From Hemibagrus wyckioides (lineage: Eukaryota > Chordata > Actinopteri > Siluriformes > Bagridae), in the NCBI RefSeq assembly GCF_019097595.1, contig NC_080716.1, forward strand, positions 7,800,140-7,864,139: a DNA stretch of 64,000 nucleotides, given 5' to 3'. The number at the start of each line of letters is the position of its first letter. Position 1 is the first letter of the stretch. A program made the translations under genes and the position numbers. Of this stretch, positions 1 to 14,300 are shown piece by piece. A model generated the notes under the pieces. It worked only from the letters and a program-made list of their open reading frames with translations. It ran no database searches and was not told where the DNA came from.

Positions 1-586
1 GGCATGGGGGGTTTAGTCAGGCAGAACTACAGCAGTGTGTGGGTGGCCTGACCTCCTACCCCCTCTTTCCTCTCCTCTCCTCTACCCATCCCCCTCTTCT
101 TGCTTCCCTCGCTCTCAGAGACGTGTTTTCCGAGCCTCACAGCGGTGTTCAGAGTTTGAATGTCTCTGGTTCCTGCTGCCTTGCATCCCCGTGACCAGGG
201 CACAGCAGGGTAAAGGATGATGCACGCCTGCACATCCAGCCGTCCACCCTGCAGCGTGCGGGACACAGGCTCCCTCAGGCATTCGGCCAGTTGTCGCGGG
301 GGGAAAAATAGTAGTGTAGCTATGCCGTGTTAAGTGGTCAGTTCTGCTGTGACATTGATGGAGTGGATTCGCATTTGTTGCATATTTGGGGGCATTTTAG
401 CACACGTGTGCCGCTCCCGTGTGCAGATGTGATTGTATGTCATTTTTCACGTACACATTTTTTCCTCCTGTCGTTCAGCATTTTGAAATTGTTTTGAATT
501 GAAATCTTTTTACGATCTTGTTGGAGGCTGCTTAAAGTCATGAACTTGGATTTTTCATTTGGATACCCTCAGTCCTCCATCACTAG

Positions 587-653
<67 letters not shown>

Positions 654-2674
654 CTAGCACATTTCTTCCAAAATGAAATTCAAAGACAAGAATGAACAAT
701 ATGACTTATTATGTAAAAAGTAAAACACGAAGGAGGAGGCTGCAGTAATAAGAAAATAATGACAGGGTGATTATTTTCCCAGAGGAGCACAGCCCATAGA
801 GTTTTTCCCCCTCTTATTTACCACAAAGAAATATTTTATAATAAAATGTATGCGATTTGTTGTATATTATCTGTGTACATTACCATACAGTACATATACA
901 ATACCTTTAATGAAGTAGAATGTCTGTAAGACAGCTTCTGTTATCATGTTCATTATAGCTGATATAAACCGTCATTCCCTCACCAGCCTCTCATTTCTCC
1001 CCTCTGTCAAGTGGCGTGGTGCCGTTCTGGTCTTCACAAAAATGACTGATTATTTTAGATCCTGTTATAATGAGCTGAGGTTCTGTATCCTGTTGCCACT
1101 AATCTGTTATATCATACAGCACACATGATACCATTACTATAACCCAGTGTTTACTGCAGTAAGCCACTGTCCACTTTTAAAATAAAGGCGTTGCCTATTG
1201 GATTTCCTTTTATTTTTTACTGATTTGTTTCTTATTCCACAAGAATGTTGTTTGTTCAGTCGTTTATTACTCAAGACTTCTGAATGAAGATTTAAAAACG
1301 AGTCCCTCTTGACCGTCATCATCACCTCGCCATGTGGAAGACTCGCATGAGACATATTGTAACGCTGCGAGAGCTTCTGCTGCACTGCTGTAGCTGTTAG
1401 GATGCTGACTCTAGCTCACGGCGAATAGTCAGGCTTCTGTCCATCTTTATCTGTTGAGCATGTGTCCTCAGGTCGGCCGTTTGCCCAGAGGGAGAGGGAA
1501 AGAAAGGAGGGAGAGAACCGGAGCTGGAGCGTCACGCCAGGGCCTCCCCAATGAGGCATGCAGCTCTCACAGAGCCAGGCGCTCTCTTACAGGCCCTTTT
1601 TTCGCCACTCGCGTTCCCCCGTTTATTTATCCACAGGCTCGAGATGGGCAGACCAGATGGGAACCAGACAACTTAAACAGAAACAATGGCAAAGGCGAGC
1701 AGGATTTATCGCCGGGTTCTCCTCCACGCCTGCGCTCGCTCACACACATATACAAATATGCACGCACAGATGAAGGCTAGGCCAGAGCAAAGTGTTTATG
1801 GAGGCAGCTCGACCCCCCGCTCCTTCGCTGCAGCTCCCACGTCATCCGCCGCCGTAATGTTATAAACCCGACTTTTGTTGTGACTGTCGTCAAGAGAAAT
1901 ACAGGGGGGCTTTTCATACAGCGAGGAGTCTTTATGAAGCATCAGAACTGGCGTGGAAGGATGCGTATGTGTACACGGAGCTGCTGAGCAGCGCCAGCGA
2001 GCGTCCGCTTGCTCTTAATGTATACTGTAATTGGAATTTAACTTTTACTTTGTACTTGTATATGTAGAACCTGACTCTTGAGCTCTGGACACGGCTCTTA
2101 TCTGTATGGACCATGCTAGGACATTTATTCTCAACCCGTACACCAAATCTATGAATGTTTTCTGTTCAGAACCCCGAACGTTACGGAGAGCTCCAACATG
2201 GGTACCTCATGTAGTAGTTTTCGTCTCCTAAATCTGGGATAGTACAAGTCGACCCTATGAAGGTTTTCCATCAAGCACGCCAATATATTTTATAGTATAC
2301 GGGTTCTTGACTCCAGTCCACTCCAGTTTTCCTATTGCTGACACACGATGGGCTTGATAATTAGACACTCAGCTGGATCTAATGTGTTGGCTGGAAGGAA
2401 AAGCTACAAATGTGCAAGCAGAGACGCAGCCCTGAAGATCAGTCTTGTAATAATAATTCCTTTAGGGAATTTTATTTCCATAGCTCTTGTTTACAGTACA
2501 CAGCAGACATTAGTGCAGTTAATATATGGTACAAACCTAGAGCACACACTTTCATCTTACATGTTATTATACATTATTTTTAATAGTTATAATTTTCTCC
2601 AGGCTCCTGTTTTTCCCGTCACAGTTAAAATGACAGCCCTGTAACACACGCACTTTTCTGTTGTTTGCTTTCAG
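1..2674 (+). other. eif2b3 intron at left edge (partial)
   Basis: No coding exon is seen before the acceptor at 2673-2674. It contains a (TC)n(AC)n microsatellite at 587-650 and a moderately GC-rich, low-repeat stretch near 1,450-1,870. An upstream eif2b3 exon could be hidden only if very short; the missing N-terminal sequence (nucleotide-binding P-loop-like start) is not found here on either strand. Confidence 0.6.
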
Positions 2675-5600
2675 ACGGACATCCTGGTGGTGAGCTGTGA
2701 CCTGATTACGGACGTGGCGCTGCACGAGGTGGTGGATCTTTTCCGAGCCCACAATGCCACGCTTTCCATGCTCATGAGCAAAGTGCATGAATTCACAGAG
2801 ACCGTTCCCGGTCAGAAAGGAAAGAAGAAAGCAGGTACTGTTACTCGTGCCATGCTGTAACGGTTAAACGCTTGCTAGTTTTAATGTTTCTAATCCATTA
2901 TGTCTTCCTTTCTCTTTAAAGCTTTATTCAGATTAGATGTTATTTAATATCGTCCCAAATATTTTAGGGGGGTTTGTAGAAGACTATAGTAGCAAAGAAT
3001 TTGCTTTAGCCAATCATTTTTGGATTTTCACTTTGCCAAGTAATAACTGATTTCAGTAAAACTTTAAAAAATAAAAAAAAAACCAGTGTCCAAACAACAT
3101 ACTCTGTTAGTCCGCTGTTGGATGCAAGTTTCTCAATCCAGACTTTTCCAATTATTTTGTCAATAAACGCAGCCAAGAACCACCAACTTTCACAGAAAGA
3201 AGTCATTAAGAAGCAGATGCCTTTTCCTCTGGTCTGTCAGCAAATGCTTCGTGATCACTCAGTGTTTAAAACAAGCCTATTTAATACGTTCACTGACTGA
3301 AGACTCTAAACTATTTTTTTTTTAACTCCAGTTACTATATCTTTATCCAAAACAATCATTAGGGCTTTTCTGACCCTGTTATCGTCATTCTAACCCCTAC
3401 TTTGAGCCCTGGGTAGAGGAACAGTTCACAGGGTTAGTACTGCTTGATACCCTGGGTTATGAAACTCTTCCCTGAAGCACTGGTCAGTGATGCTTTTGTG
3501 AAGTCAGGAGGCTTAATACAGCCAGGGATTTACATGCTGACATTTTTTGTCGCTGATGTAAAAGCATGAGACAAGCCATTATTTAATCCGGTCGCGCTCT
3601 GTATTTATCCAATCACAGTTGTTGACGCCGCAAATAAGAAGATAAGGACCCAGGGTTTTAGGAATGTACAGTGTGTAACGTCAGATTATGAAGAGCCAGG
3701 ATCAATTGGTCAAGTATGAGCAGTGTGAAACAACTTCACCCAGGATGCACAATCAGCCACGGTTAATTATTTCAAGTGTGAAAAGCCCTATTGTTGAAAT
3801 CTATACTTACTGAAAAGTGCAGGGAGCCAGTCAGATCACAGCCTTTAGCATTCAGATCTACAGCCAGATTTCTGCAAATCAAATTAGATTAAAATGGACT
3901 TTAATAGAAAAGTTTACAAAATGCATCATACTAATAGGTTGCTAAACTCACCTCACCTGATCCTGCTCATGAATGACTTTCTTATTTTAAATTGTAATTG
4001 GTCAGACTGGATCTGAAACATTATATAGTTTCACTATGGTAAAACTGTGTTGTTACCAGAGGCATTATCTGGATGATTTATTATGATGGTATGAAGATTT
4101 GTTCATGGTTTGGTTCAGGATGCACCCTGTCCTGGCAAGTACAGTAGCGGCTTGAATGCGGTACAAGTCATTTGGCAGAGGGAACCCCCCCCCCCCCCCC
4201 CACAATTACTCTTATGAGTATTTTACCCGAGTCATTCCCGTGCCTAAACCCGAATCGTTCCAGATGTTCCGTTGCAAAACAGCAGGTTAATGGCTGGTCT
4301 GTTGCTGCGTTCACACATGCAGTGGTTTTATCGCTGCTACTCACCAGTCAGTAGGTGATCCTGTTACTGGTTGCCATAGAAATAACATTTATCAGTGGGT
4401 GGTGCAATAAAATTTCTTGAGGCTAAAAGGAAACGTTCTGGAGGGTGATTTTTTGTATAGATGGTATTCACAGTGTATATTTGTATCATATGATACTAGA
4501 CAATGGAGAGGCAGTGTCTTTACTCTCGTGCACCACTGCACCAAGGCTAAATTTAAACTTTATCATGTTCCTGGATACTCCCACATCGAGTCACCAACAT
4601 GTGTTGATGCTTATGAAGTCTCCAGCTCTTATTGAACATGAATGATCTTTGGTCGCTTTTTTAACAGAAGGTCGCTGTATGTGTGAACGGAGCATAAATC
4701 CGTCATAACCCGTGAAGGGCGGTGGTGGCTCAAGCGGTTAAGTATCTGGGTCGTTGACCGGAAGATCAGGGGTTCAAGCTCCAGCACTGCCAAGTTGCCA
4801 CTGTTGGACCCTTGAGCAAGGCCCTTAACCCTCTCTGCTCCAGGGGCGCTGTATCATGGCTGACCCTGCGCTCTGACCCCAACCTCCAAGGATGGGATAT
4901 GCAAAGACAGAATTTCACTGTGCTGTAATGTATATGTGACAAATAAAGGCTATTTCTATTTCTATTTCTATTAAAATCAGTTTAGTGTAAAAAAAAAATG
5001 TAATTGGTGATGTCAGGGGTTTGGGGTGGTTTAATAATAAAATAAAATTATTGACATGTCAATTCAACCTTTAATGGAGGTCAAAAAGAGGTATTTCAGT
5101 GTATAAAGCTGTAAAAATCAGTATAAATATTTCAAATCTGTTTTATTTGCAGTTGCTCTAGACTTCTTATTTATTTAAAAAATACCATCACACTCAGAGA
5201 AAACATCGGCCTGATGTTTTGCACAATTTTTTTTTTATTATTATTATTATTATCTCTGTTGATGTGAAACTTCACTGTTGCATGCACTGTGTGTACTGAA
5301 GTGCTGAAGGCTTGGCAGTGTGCACGTGATTATATACTGCTCTCCAAGCAGCGCTGGCACTGTGTGTGGAAAAAAACATAACGCTGAGTAGTGTATACAA
5401 AGTGTGAGTGTGTGTTGTTGTGTTGCATCAGGAGAGCAGCGGGACTTTGTGGGAGTGGACGGCACGGGGAAGCGGCTCCTCTTCATGGCTAACGAAGCGG
5501 ACCTGGAGGAAGGGCTTGTCATCAGGAAGGCCATCATGCGCAAGTTAGTACCAGTGGTGATTTCAGCATCTGTTTTTTTTTTCCCCCTCACGTGATCATA

Positions 5601-7731
5601 CATTTTAATAGAAACACCTCATTCACAGTGACTGTTGAATATGTGACAACATAATCAACATTTAAGACTATCAATAGACTGATTAAAGAAAGGAAAGTGC
5701 TGAGAGAGAGAGAGATGAAGACGAACACCGTAATCTATTTTAACAGTAAAATAATAATTCCTCCAAGGCCAGTATTGCCTTCTGTCCCAATATCACAACA
5801 TTTGGTGGCATTTAGATGGAAATTTCGCTGATTCATATACTTAAAAGTTGCTCAAAATCTCCAGGTTACGCAGTTGCACTTGCCTATATAGTGTACAGAT
5901 TTATAATCACACTCTCCGATATCTCCAAGATGAGGATGGCTTCCCTTTTAAGTCAAGGTTTCTTCCTCATATCGTCTCAGGAGGTTTTTCCTCATTGCCA
6001 TCACCTGTGTACTCATTAGAGATAAATATACATTTATTTTCAACATTTTTATTTAGAATTTTTATATTCCTGGAAGGCTGCTTTGTGAGACAGCTCTATA
6101 CAAATAAAACCTGGACTTTTTTCCCCCCCACCCTCTTGCAAATCCACTCTCGGGTAAACAAGCACAAAAGTTTAGAATTTGGAAAAGAAATTAACCCAAA
6201 CACTATTTTATCGTGTTAGACAACACACTCCGCTCTGTGTTATTCACGTTGAACATTATTCGAGGCAAAATGTGAGCATGTCCACTTCCTGTAGCATGAC
6301 GGAGGTTGTCCAGCTGAGTGCAGGTTGAGTACAGGAGTATTTCACCAGCAGGGGAGAGTGTAGACTGTTGCTTTTCAGCCACGCTCTAAGGCCCACCGAT
6401 GAGTGTGGTGAGAATTATACCACCTACACCTACAGTAACACCCATCAGCAGTCAAAGCCGATTTTGCAGGAGCTCTAGTTTGAAATGGGGGAGCAGAACA
6501 AAACTTTGGGCCTCGCAGGACTCTGACCCTGTGTTTGTGTGGGACGGCTAATAAAAACAAGAGGCCTCCTCGGCTGCTGGCCCTTCACAAGAGCTGCCTG
6601 TTAAGCGGGGCCTCATCGGGGCCCACTTTTCCACCATGCCTCCCTCCCTGAGCCACTCTAAAGTCTTTCTCTCCTTTTCTTCTCTCTTTTCTTTGTTTTC
6701 TCTTTTCTTTGAGCGAGCGTTCCGTCTGTGGGTTTGAAGGAGAGCTGACGATTTGGACTTTTCTACAAAGGAAGGCCTACTCATCTAATGAACATGCGAA
6801 TATTTGATTTACAAAGCGAGCTCTTGTGTTCTTAGGGAAAGCTATTCCGCTTCGAGCTTTTAGAAAAGAAACCCACAGAACGGATGCTCAGAGATTTTTC
6901 ATATAGTATAGTCAATGCTTAGTAAATGTTGCTTAGTTATGTTGCATGATCTAGTTTAATCATGAATTAAGATCTGATGATCAGATCTCCTGTATTAGTC
7001 GATTCCTTGATGAGCTTGACTACTCGTCTAAAGGAAAAGCCAGCCTTATAAATAGGTTAAATAATTTATTCAGTTCAATTAATAAGTAATAGTTTTCTGT
7101 TGTAAATAGTTTTCTGTACTGCTGTTTGGACTAAGCTTGAACAGGGAGCTATTTTTTGCCCATGCCCAACATATCATCTTCTGCATTTTGTTGTATATTA
7201 TAAAATGCATTGCTGAGGAAAGAACAATGTGTGTTTCATCGATCAAACGACCATCCTTCCGGAAACATCTGTCAGACGGGATAAGATTTCTGAATATCTG
7301 TTAATAATGTTACCACAGAACGTCTGTAGTAAAAAAAAAAATAATTATGATCGATTTGCAAGGAATAACCGATCTCTGAATAAATTGTATGAGATGTGAG
7401 TGTTTTTGTGGTTGACACATTGATGTAATTAATAAATAAATAAATCCATGCAAATTACACACACTTTGTTAGTACAATATTTGACAGTTTTTTCGATTTA
7501 TTAGGCATGTTGCAGTCCAAGTTCATCACATGACCAAAACGTGTAAGCTTTACCTGTGCAAAGAACCCAGTAATATACCTAAACCCCTGGATTTGTCTCC
7601 TACAAGTCCTTAAAAATGTCCACTATATTTCATCTCAGCCTGTTTCAGTTTATAAACTAAAAAAAAAAAAAGATTGAGCACTTCCTGGATTGCCTTTAAA
7701 CTAAAGATGAAGTGCTGAACCTCTTTCCTTA

Positions 7732-7771
<40 letters not shown>

Positions 7772-9338
7772 AATCCTTACCAACATGTCAATTCGGACAG
7801 GATATATATATATAAAAAGGAGTTTTCCATCTTTCCAGATGTCAAAGGCCAGGCCGTGAAACATGACTGACATGATCGGTTCAGATTTGATTAAAGCCCT
7901 AAAGCTATGCTGTAAGGTAATTAATACACCACCCCACCCCACCCACACCTCCCTGTGTAAAACCAGTCCGTTCTAAATAGGACGTTAGTTTCAGTCTCGA
8001 CAGCACAGTTTCACTCAAAACTCGACTGAGATAGATTACATGTGAATGGATTTGTAAGAAAAGCTTCCGTGACTAACTCTGTCTATCACACTAACTTTAA
8101 CCAGACATAACTAGATTTTGATGGTGATTACTGCAGAGACTAGTATTGCCTTCAGGATGTACTAATACTCTGTTGTAAAGCACCTTTGTCTGGAGTCGTG
8201 AGGATCTTGCAAACTTGTGTAAATAATACAGCATGGAAATAATTCAGTCTTAGCCACTGTAATACCTCTGCATTAGGAGAGATGATGCAGCAGATGAATC
8301 CCCAAAAGGATGTAATTGCAACCGCCTGTCTGTGTGTGTGTGTCTGTCTGTTTGTCTGTCTGTCTGTGTCTGTGTGTATGTTTTTCTGTATGTGTGTGTG
8401 TCTGTCTGTCTTTGTTTGTCTTTGTCTGTGTGTGTGTGTCTGTTTGTCTATGTCTGGGTGTGTGTGTGTTATTAAAAAACTGAATGTTACTCTAAAATCA
8501 CTTCCATGTAGTTCTCGAGTTCTGTTCTGCACCAACACCCTCAGCATGATTGACTGGCTTAACAAACCATGCAGTAATTTTCTTTGGCTGACATTTTGGA
8601 TATTTGCCACATTGCCATGGACAACTTACTCACTTCATTCAATAATCAGGGCAGGAAAAGCCAGCTAAAGTCTCAGTGATAAATGTATTCAGTTTCCTGT
8701 TGTTAGCAGTAATGATACCGTTGATGATAAGCTTGTGCTAATTTGTACATTTGCAGAGTGAATCGCCTCTCATCATCCTCTCATTGTGAGTGTAATTGCT
8801 GTAACTATAACACATTTGGCACTGATTAATACTGACTTGTGAAAATCAGTCCCTGTGTTGAAACTTGCTGCCTTTTTAAAAAAGAAAAAGCTGGGAAGAG
8901 TTGTGAGATGTCTACACGAGTCGAACTCTGGCTCACTCGGTGTTTGTCCTGAGTCTGAGGCCTGTATATACATTACTCTGTCCCTTTATGTACCCAGACA
9001 CATGTATATAGAAAACCGATCCATATGCCAAATGTCTCCTGCCAACTGTTTAAAAAAAAACACGTAGGCCACCATGCTATCAGGCATCTGAAGCGGGGAC
9101 CCATGTAGCTACACCAACGAAGTTCATGATGTTAATCAGTTACGCAGTTATCCTCTTATACACTAGCCTTGTGTAGTCCTTCACGTGCTGAGCCCCCGGA
9201 GACCGAGAACACGCTGCACATGTGCTGTTAATTGACCCCTGAATTGATTTTACAGTTTGAGAATGTCTTACAGATTCCTCTCGTCTACACCCTTACTTTG
9301 CTTTCCGCCACAAATTGATGACAGGTGAGACGCAAGTC

Positions 9339-9369
<31 letters not shown>

Positions 9370-11337
9370 TTCTCTCTCACACACACACACACCTACACTG
9401 TGAGTGCATGCACCCTACAAATCTCTAAGCGGAAATGTTTTTCAGCCCAGTCCCTCATGCCCGGAGTTCTTCTTTACAAGCACGCTGCCATGTGGCTCTG
9501 GACGACGCATTTCTCTCACGTCGGCGATGCTCATGAGCTCATCACGCTGCCATGTTACTCACCAAGACTTCAGAAAGCCGTTAAAGCCATTAGCCTGAGT
9601 CAGCTGCCAGCCTCAGGGCTTTTCCTGCCACTTCTGTCGCATCTGGACAGAGCAGAGAGGAAACACAGGGGCTGGAGTGGAATGAGTCACAGGCCTGAAC
9701 CATTACAAACACCTCCAGAGCAGGGTTATGCCAAAATCACTATCAGAAACACTTACTATTAGACTATTATAAGAACAGAGCTCTGGAAGTTAGATTTCCA
9801 CTGTGCTGTTCACAGGCTCGACCTCACCGGGGCTCCTTCAGTCTGCTTCCATTAAATAGTTTTGATTCCCAGCAAAATCCCTATTCCCTGCTTAAAAAAA
9901 AAATTAAAATAAATCTTTTCCATTTGTAGGACTGGATCCATTTCATTCCTAGAGATTCCTAGTTTCCACAGTCTAATAATTAAAGTGACTTCTTTTATTT
10001 ATTTAAATTATATTCAGTCCAAAAGGTTACTTTCTGTGCGACGTGAATTTCCTCTGATATCATTCTGGTGCAGCTCTTCATCCTGTTCTCACCGGTAACA
10101 GACCCAGAGTTCACTTGGACTTAGTTCAGTTCAGTTATTCAGTGTACAGGTGGAATGTTTACATGTTTAACTGGTCTGCACCAGACAAGGCAGGTGTGAA
10201 AGCGTCCTTAAAGGCTCCAGCACTCAGCAGCCATGTCTGCTGGTTTATAATCAGTTAACCTTGAAAATGCCAGACACGTTTTTTTCTTCCCTCTCATTCC
10301 TTCCACACTGAAGCACATCTAAAATTTAGGATATTGTACTTATCTGTTTTGGACACGTTTTTTTGCAGATATGTGCCATGTAAACATGTGCTCATGTATT
10401 CACTGCTGTAGGAGTGATCACTGCATGCTCAGGCTTGTTACTTCAGAAAGGGTCGACCTGCACATGCCAGTGCTTCCTGTGTCTCTGTGTTACAAAGGTT
10501 TTTGATGTGAACTTCCATTTGCGCCTTCAGATGTGTGTGTATCAGAGTAAACCAGAAACATGATTGCATGTAATGTAATAATCTGGTTTAGGATTCTGAG
10601 TTTCTGGTGGAGATGGCTGATTTTGCTGCATTTTTCTTCCAAAATTTGAGCACTTATTTGAGTTTGCTTATTTGTGGAAATCGGCTTGAATCTGTGAAAC
10701 TGCAAGCACAAGGTTCTTCCTTTACTATACCAGTAAAAACACATATGTATAACTGTACTCTTTGGGTAAATGTCTATTGTGATGTCGTGTCTTGGCCCAA
10801 ATCTGTGGGAAAAGTGCTATCATTTTGAAAAATTGCAGTCTCCTTGATTTTGCTTGTTTTTACTTGATTTTGTGTCAATTTCTGCAAAAATCCTGGAGGG
10901 ACTGAGAATTTTGTGAACAAGTGCATATTTGGATATATATTGAGACGCTATTATGTCCCAATGCAGTGTGTTAACCGTAATCACAGACAACTATGTGAAA
11001 TCTTTTCCATGCTACATAAATTGCACCCTTCAAATCTGAGTCCATGTGACCCCTCTAACTTGACTCTAAATGTCCCTTTTTTCACTGTAACATTGTACTT
11101 GCACATTTTCGGCTTCACGCCTTCTGTCCTTCTCCTGCTCGCTCTCTCCCTCAGCTGCACTGGCCCCCAGGTGCTGAACTGTGTTGTCACACACTTGAAG
11201 CTTGGCATAAATCAGTGTTGTGCTTTTTAATTCCTTCCTCTGGCTCTGCATAATCTCCACCTAGCGTAAAGGACACCATGCTAGCACGCGTGAGAGCCGT
11301 GCATGCTGGGACCAGATGTGGTCAGGAGCACAGAGAC

Positions 11338-11378
<41 letters not shown>

Positions 11379-14300
11379 TACATGTACACCTTTCACACAC
11401 TGGCATACACACACACGTAACCTCAGCGTCTTGTAGTCACACAACTGCTCTCTGGGTCTGAGGACCTTCTCTTCCTTCACCTGCTTGGAAATGGAAATGA
11501 AAATGCTCTGCCCGTGGATATAGATAAAGGGTCATATAGTGAGTGTTTTGCTAAATAGCTTTTTTTGCAGCCATGTAGCTTTGTGTTACAAATGTTGAGA
11601 TTCGCTTCTCTCTCCAGAAAATGCACAGTTTGTCAACTTATACACAAAATGTGCTTAACCTCTACTAAAATACCACTTTATAAATACTATACCAGATTAT
11701 AAATACTATTTTTTTTCTAATTGATGCCGTTTCTTTAGTCCCAAACCTTTGTCACACCAGGAACAAGTACTCACACGTAAATGGTGCTAGGAAGATTATT
11801 TATTTATTTGGTTACAGCATCTAATCAGAATCAGTGCTTATCTGTCCATCGTTCCAGGCAGAGGTTCATGTCACAGCAGTATATGTTCACACATGAGTCT
11901 GGCTCTTAACATTTTTTTTTGTAAATTGGATACCTGTCATCTTTGGCTGACTTCCTGTTCCCGCTTGGATATCCAGAAAGCTCTCACACGGCCTGCTGGA
12001 TGAGTTTTTGGCGTTCAGATGTTGTGTGAGAATTGCACTTGCTGGGTGGAGTTTGAGAAAAGCATTAATGTGTGATTCTGAACATGAACCCGAGTCCAGT
12101 TTTCTTGCACAATATTAATTCCAGTAACACTGTCTGACAATTTGTTGTAACCACAGTATGTCCTGCTGAAATTTCTCCTCTGGGCTGTAAAGCCAATTGA
12201 GTCCAATATTAAATGCAACAATCTGACTGGACTAATTAATTTAGTTAATACAATTATCTTAATTGAAGATATTGATTGTCTTCATGTGTGACGTTTTTAT
12301 AGACAGGCTTACAAATTAATTTAAAGTGAGCTGTGAGCAAAGAAAAGTATTATTTTAAACAAACAACTTTAAAATAGGGAATAAAAAACATTATAAAATA
12401 AAACCTGCATTTGGCACAAATTACCATTTTAAGACCACAATTTAGTATCATTGCTTTCTTTTCTTTTTTTTAAGGAAAAAATAACACATCATATGTGTTT
12501 ATTCAGTTTAAATAAAACTTTCTGGGTACTGTAGACCCTGAGACTTATGAAATACATTTTAAAGTGAATATTTTACATTATTTACAGTTATTATTGACCA
12601 TTTAATAAATTAAATAAAATTATTTATTTAAATACAATAATTAAATAAAAACATTTAATGCTGTAATAATGCTGAAATTTATAAAGTGTCACATTTCCTT
12701 AAATGTTAATTAAATCTAGTTAATCCATCGCTAAAAATACATCCAGGTGTACATTTCAGAGCTTCACTATTGAATTGTGCACCAGCGATCATGTTAAGTT
12801 GTTGGTTCATGTTGGCCCTGACCTCAACCCCAGCCAAAACCTTTGGGATGAACTGGAACGCATGCCTCCTCACCCGACACCAGTGCCTGACCTCACTAAT
12901 GCTCTTGTTGCTGAATGGAATCAAATCCCCACAGCCATGCTGCAGAATCTAGTGGAAATCTTTCCCAGAATTGTGGAGGCCGTTACAGCAGCAAAGGGAC
13001 GGCCAAGTGCGTGTCAGTGCCCATGATTTTGGAATAAGATGCTCACCAAGCACATGTAGATGTGGTGATCAGATGTCCACATGCTTTTGGCCATAAAGTG
13101 TATAATATAAAATCTAGACATGGTGTGAACTGTGGTGTTTTTAAAATGGTTGATGATGAATTGTTTAAGTGTGAATTCAAGTGCATGCATTGTGTCTTTC
13201 AGTAATTGCTGTCTATTTGACATGAACTTTTATGTGGAATTACTTAGTCTTGTAGTTAAAAAAGTTTTGGAAATAAATTTTGCATCCAAACAACAAAGAA
13301 ATGACTCTTTAGTAGCCACATATTGTGCATATTTAGTAGTTTTAGAGTCTTTATCAGTTCTCCCTCAGTCCAACTGCCTTAAATGAATTCTTATTGACGG
13401 TATAATAGTAATTGCCTTTCCATATATTAAAAAACGTTTTAAAATTTGGCCTGCGACCTCATAAGCTGACTTTCTCCTGATGTAATTTGCATTCTTCCTC
13501 TGGTCTGGTCGAGTCAGCCGTCATTACGAGTCACCATATCCTTCAGACGGCCATTTTGTGAGGCCTTGTTCCGGGCCTCTAAACTCTCCAGGAACGTCGT
13601 CATCTCAGTGGCAGGCTGTAAAAAGTCTGGGGGGTCTGCGTGAGCAAGCGGCAGCATGAAGTCGGCCTGGACTGCTTCTCCGTACTGGTTCGACTGAATT
13701 TTAAGCAACGAGAGACGTTTGTGTAGTGTACAGGGACAATACACAGATGCGACAGCGCTCCTTTCAAGTCACCTCCTAGTTTTATTTTCCCCCCTCCGCT
13801 GCCTTTATTTTTGGGGCCTGTTAAGCCTGTACCCTCATACGCTACCTCAAAGAGACCAATTAAGAGTGGAAGCGAAAGGAAAATGAAAGGCCATGTGCAG
13901 AGTAAAGACAAGTTCTGCAGTCTAATTATACTGTATCCGACCCAAGCTGGGAGGAAGACGGTGCCAGCCAAATGTTTCTGTTAAAGTCTACCACACAAGA
14001 CCCAGTGCGTCGTTTTAACACCGACATGGCCTCCCAGATTTGCACAGATTTGGATCATTATATTTTATTTGCACACTTTAGTGGCAGTGCATTTCCTGAA
14101 ATGTTTTCACTCGAGTCTCACTCTCTTCTGTCTCTTTTTCAGACATCCCAGGATGCACATCAAGACAGGCCTCCTGGATGCCCACCTGTACTGCTTTAAG
14201 AGATCCGTGGTTGACTTTTTAGTCGACAACAAGTAAGTCTGGGGAATTTCCCACCGTGAATTATGACCTTTTCACGCCTCTTTTGGCTTGCTTACTCTTC

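Larger units (their letters stand above)
2835..5431 (+). other. eif2b3 intron with MITE and SINE
   Basis: GT-AG intron of 2.6 kb. It contains an inverted-repeat element at 3,360-3,790, a 17-base C run at 4,185-4,201 and a tRNA-derived SINE at 4,716-4,972. No exon was seen. Confidence 0.85.
5544..14142 (+). other. eif2b3 large intron (8.6 kb)
   Basis: GT-AG. It holds an interspersed repeat fragment at about 5,925-6,115, (AT)n at 7,734-7,769, a TG/TGTC simple repeat at 8,326-8,470, (TC)n(AC)n at 9,337-9,392, (AC)n at 11,339-11,373 and a Tc1-like transposase remnant at 12,750-13,104. The stretch 13,510-13,960 is repeat-free and GC-balanced. No coding exon is supported. Confidence 0.8.

Noticed and set aside
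4716..4790. functional tRNA gene
   Set aside because: The A and B boxes belong to the tRNA-like head of a SINE with a LINE-type tail; no proper cloverleaf or anticodon arm could be folded by eye.
8152..8610. 152-codon open frame on the - strand and 128-codon frame on the + strand
   Set aside because: Both are produced by the TG/TGTC simple repeat (Thr-His-Asp-Arg or Cys-Val-Leu runs); no domain or splice context.
13869..13890. interferon-response-like element GAAAATGAAA at 13,879-13,888
   Set aside because: One short degenerate motif in an intron of a housekeeping gene; too common to support a claim.
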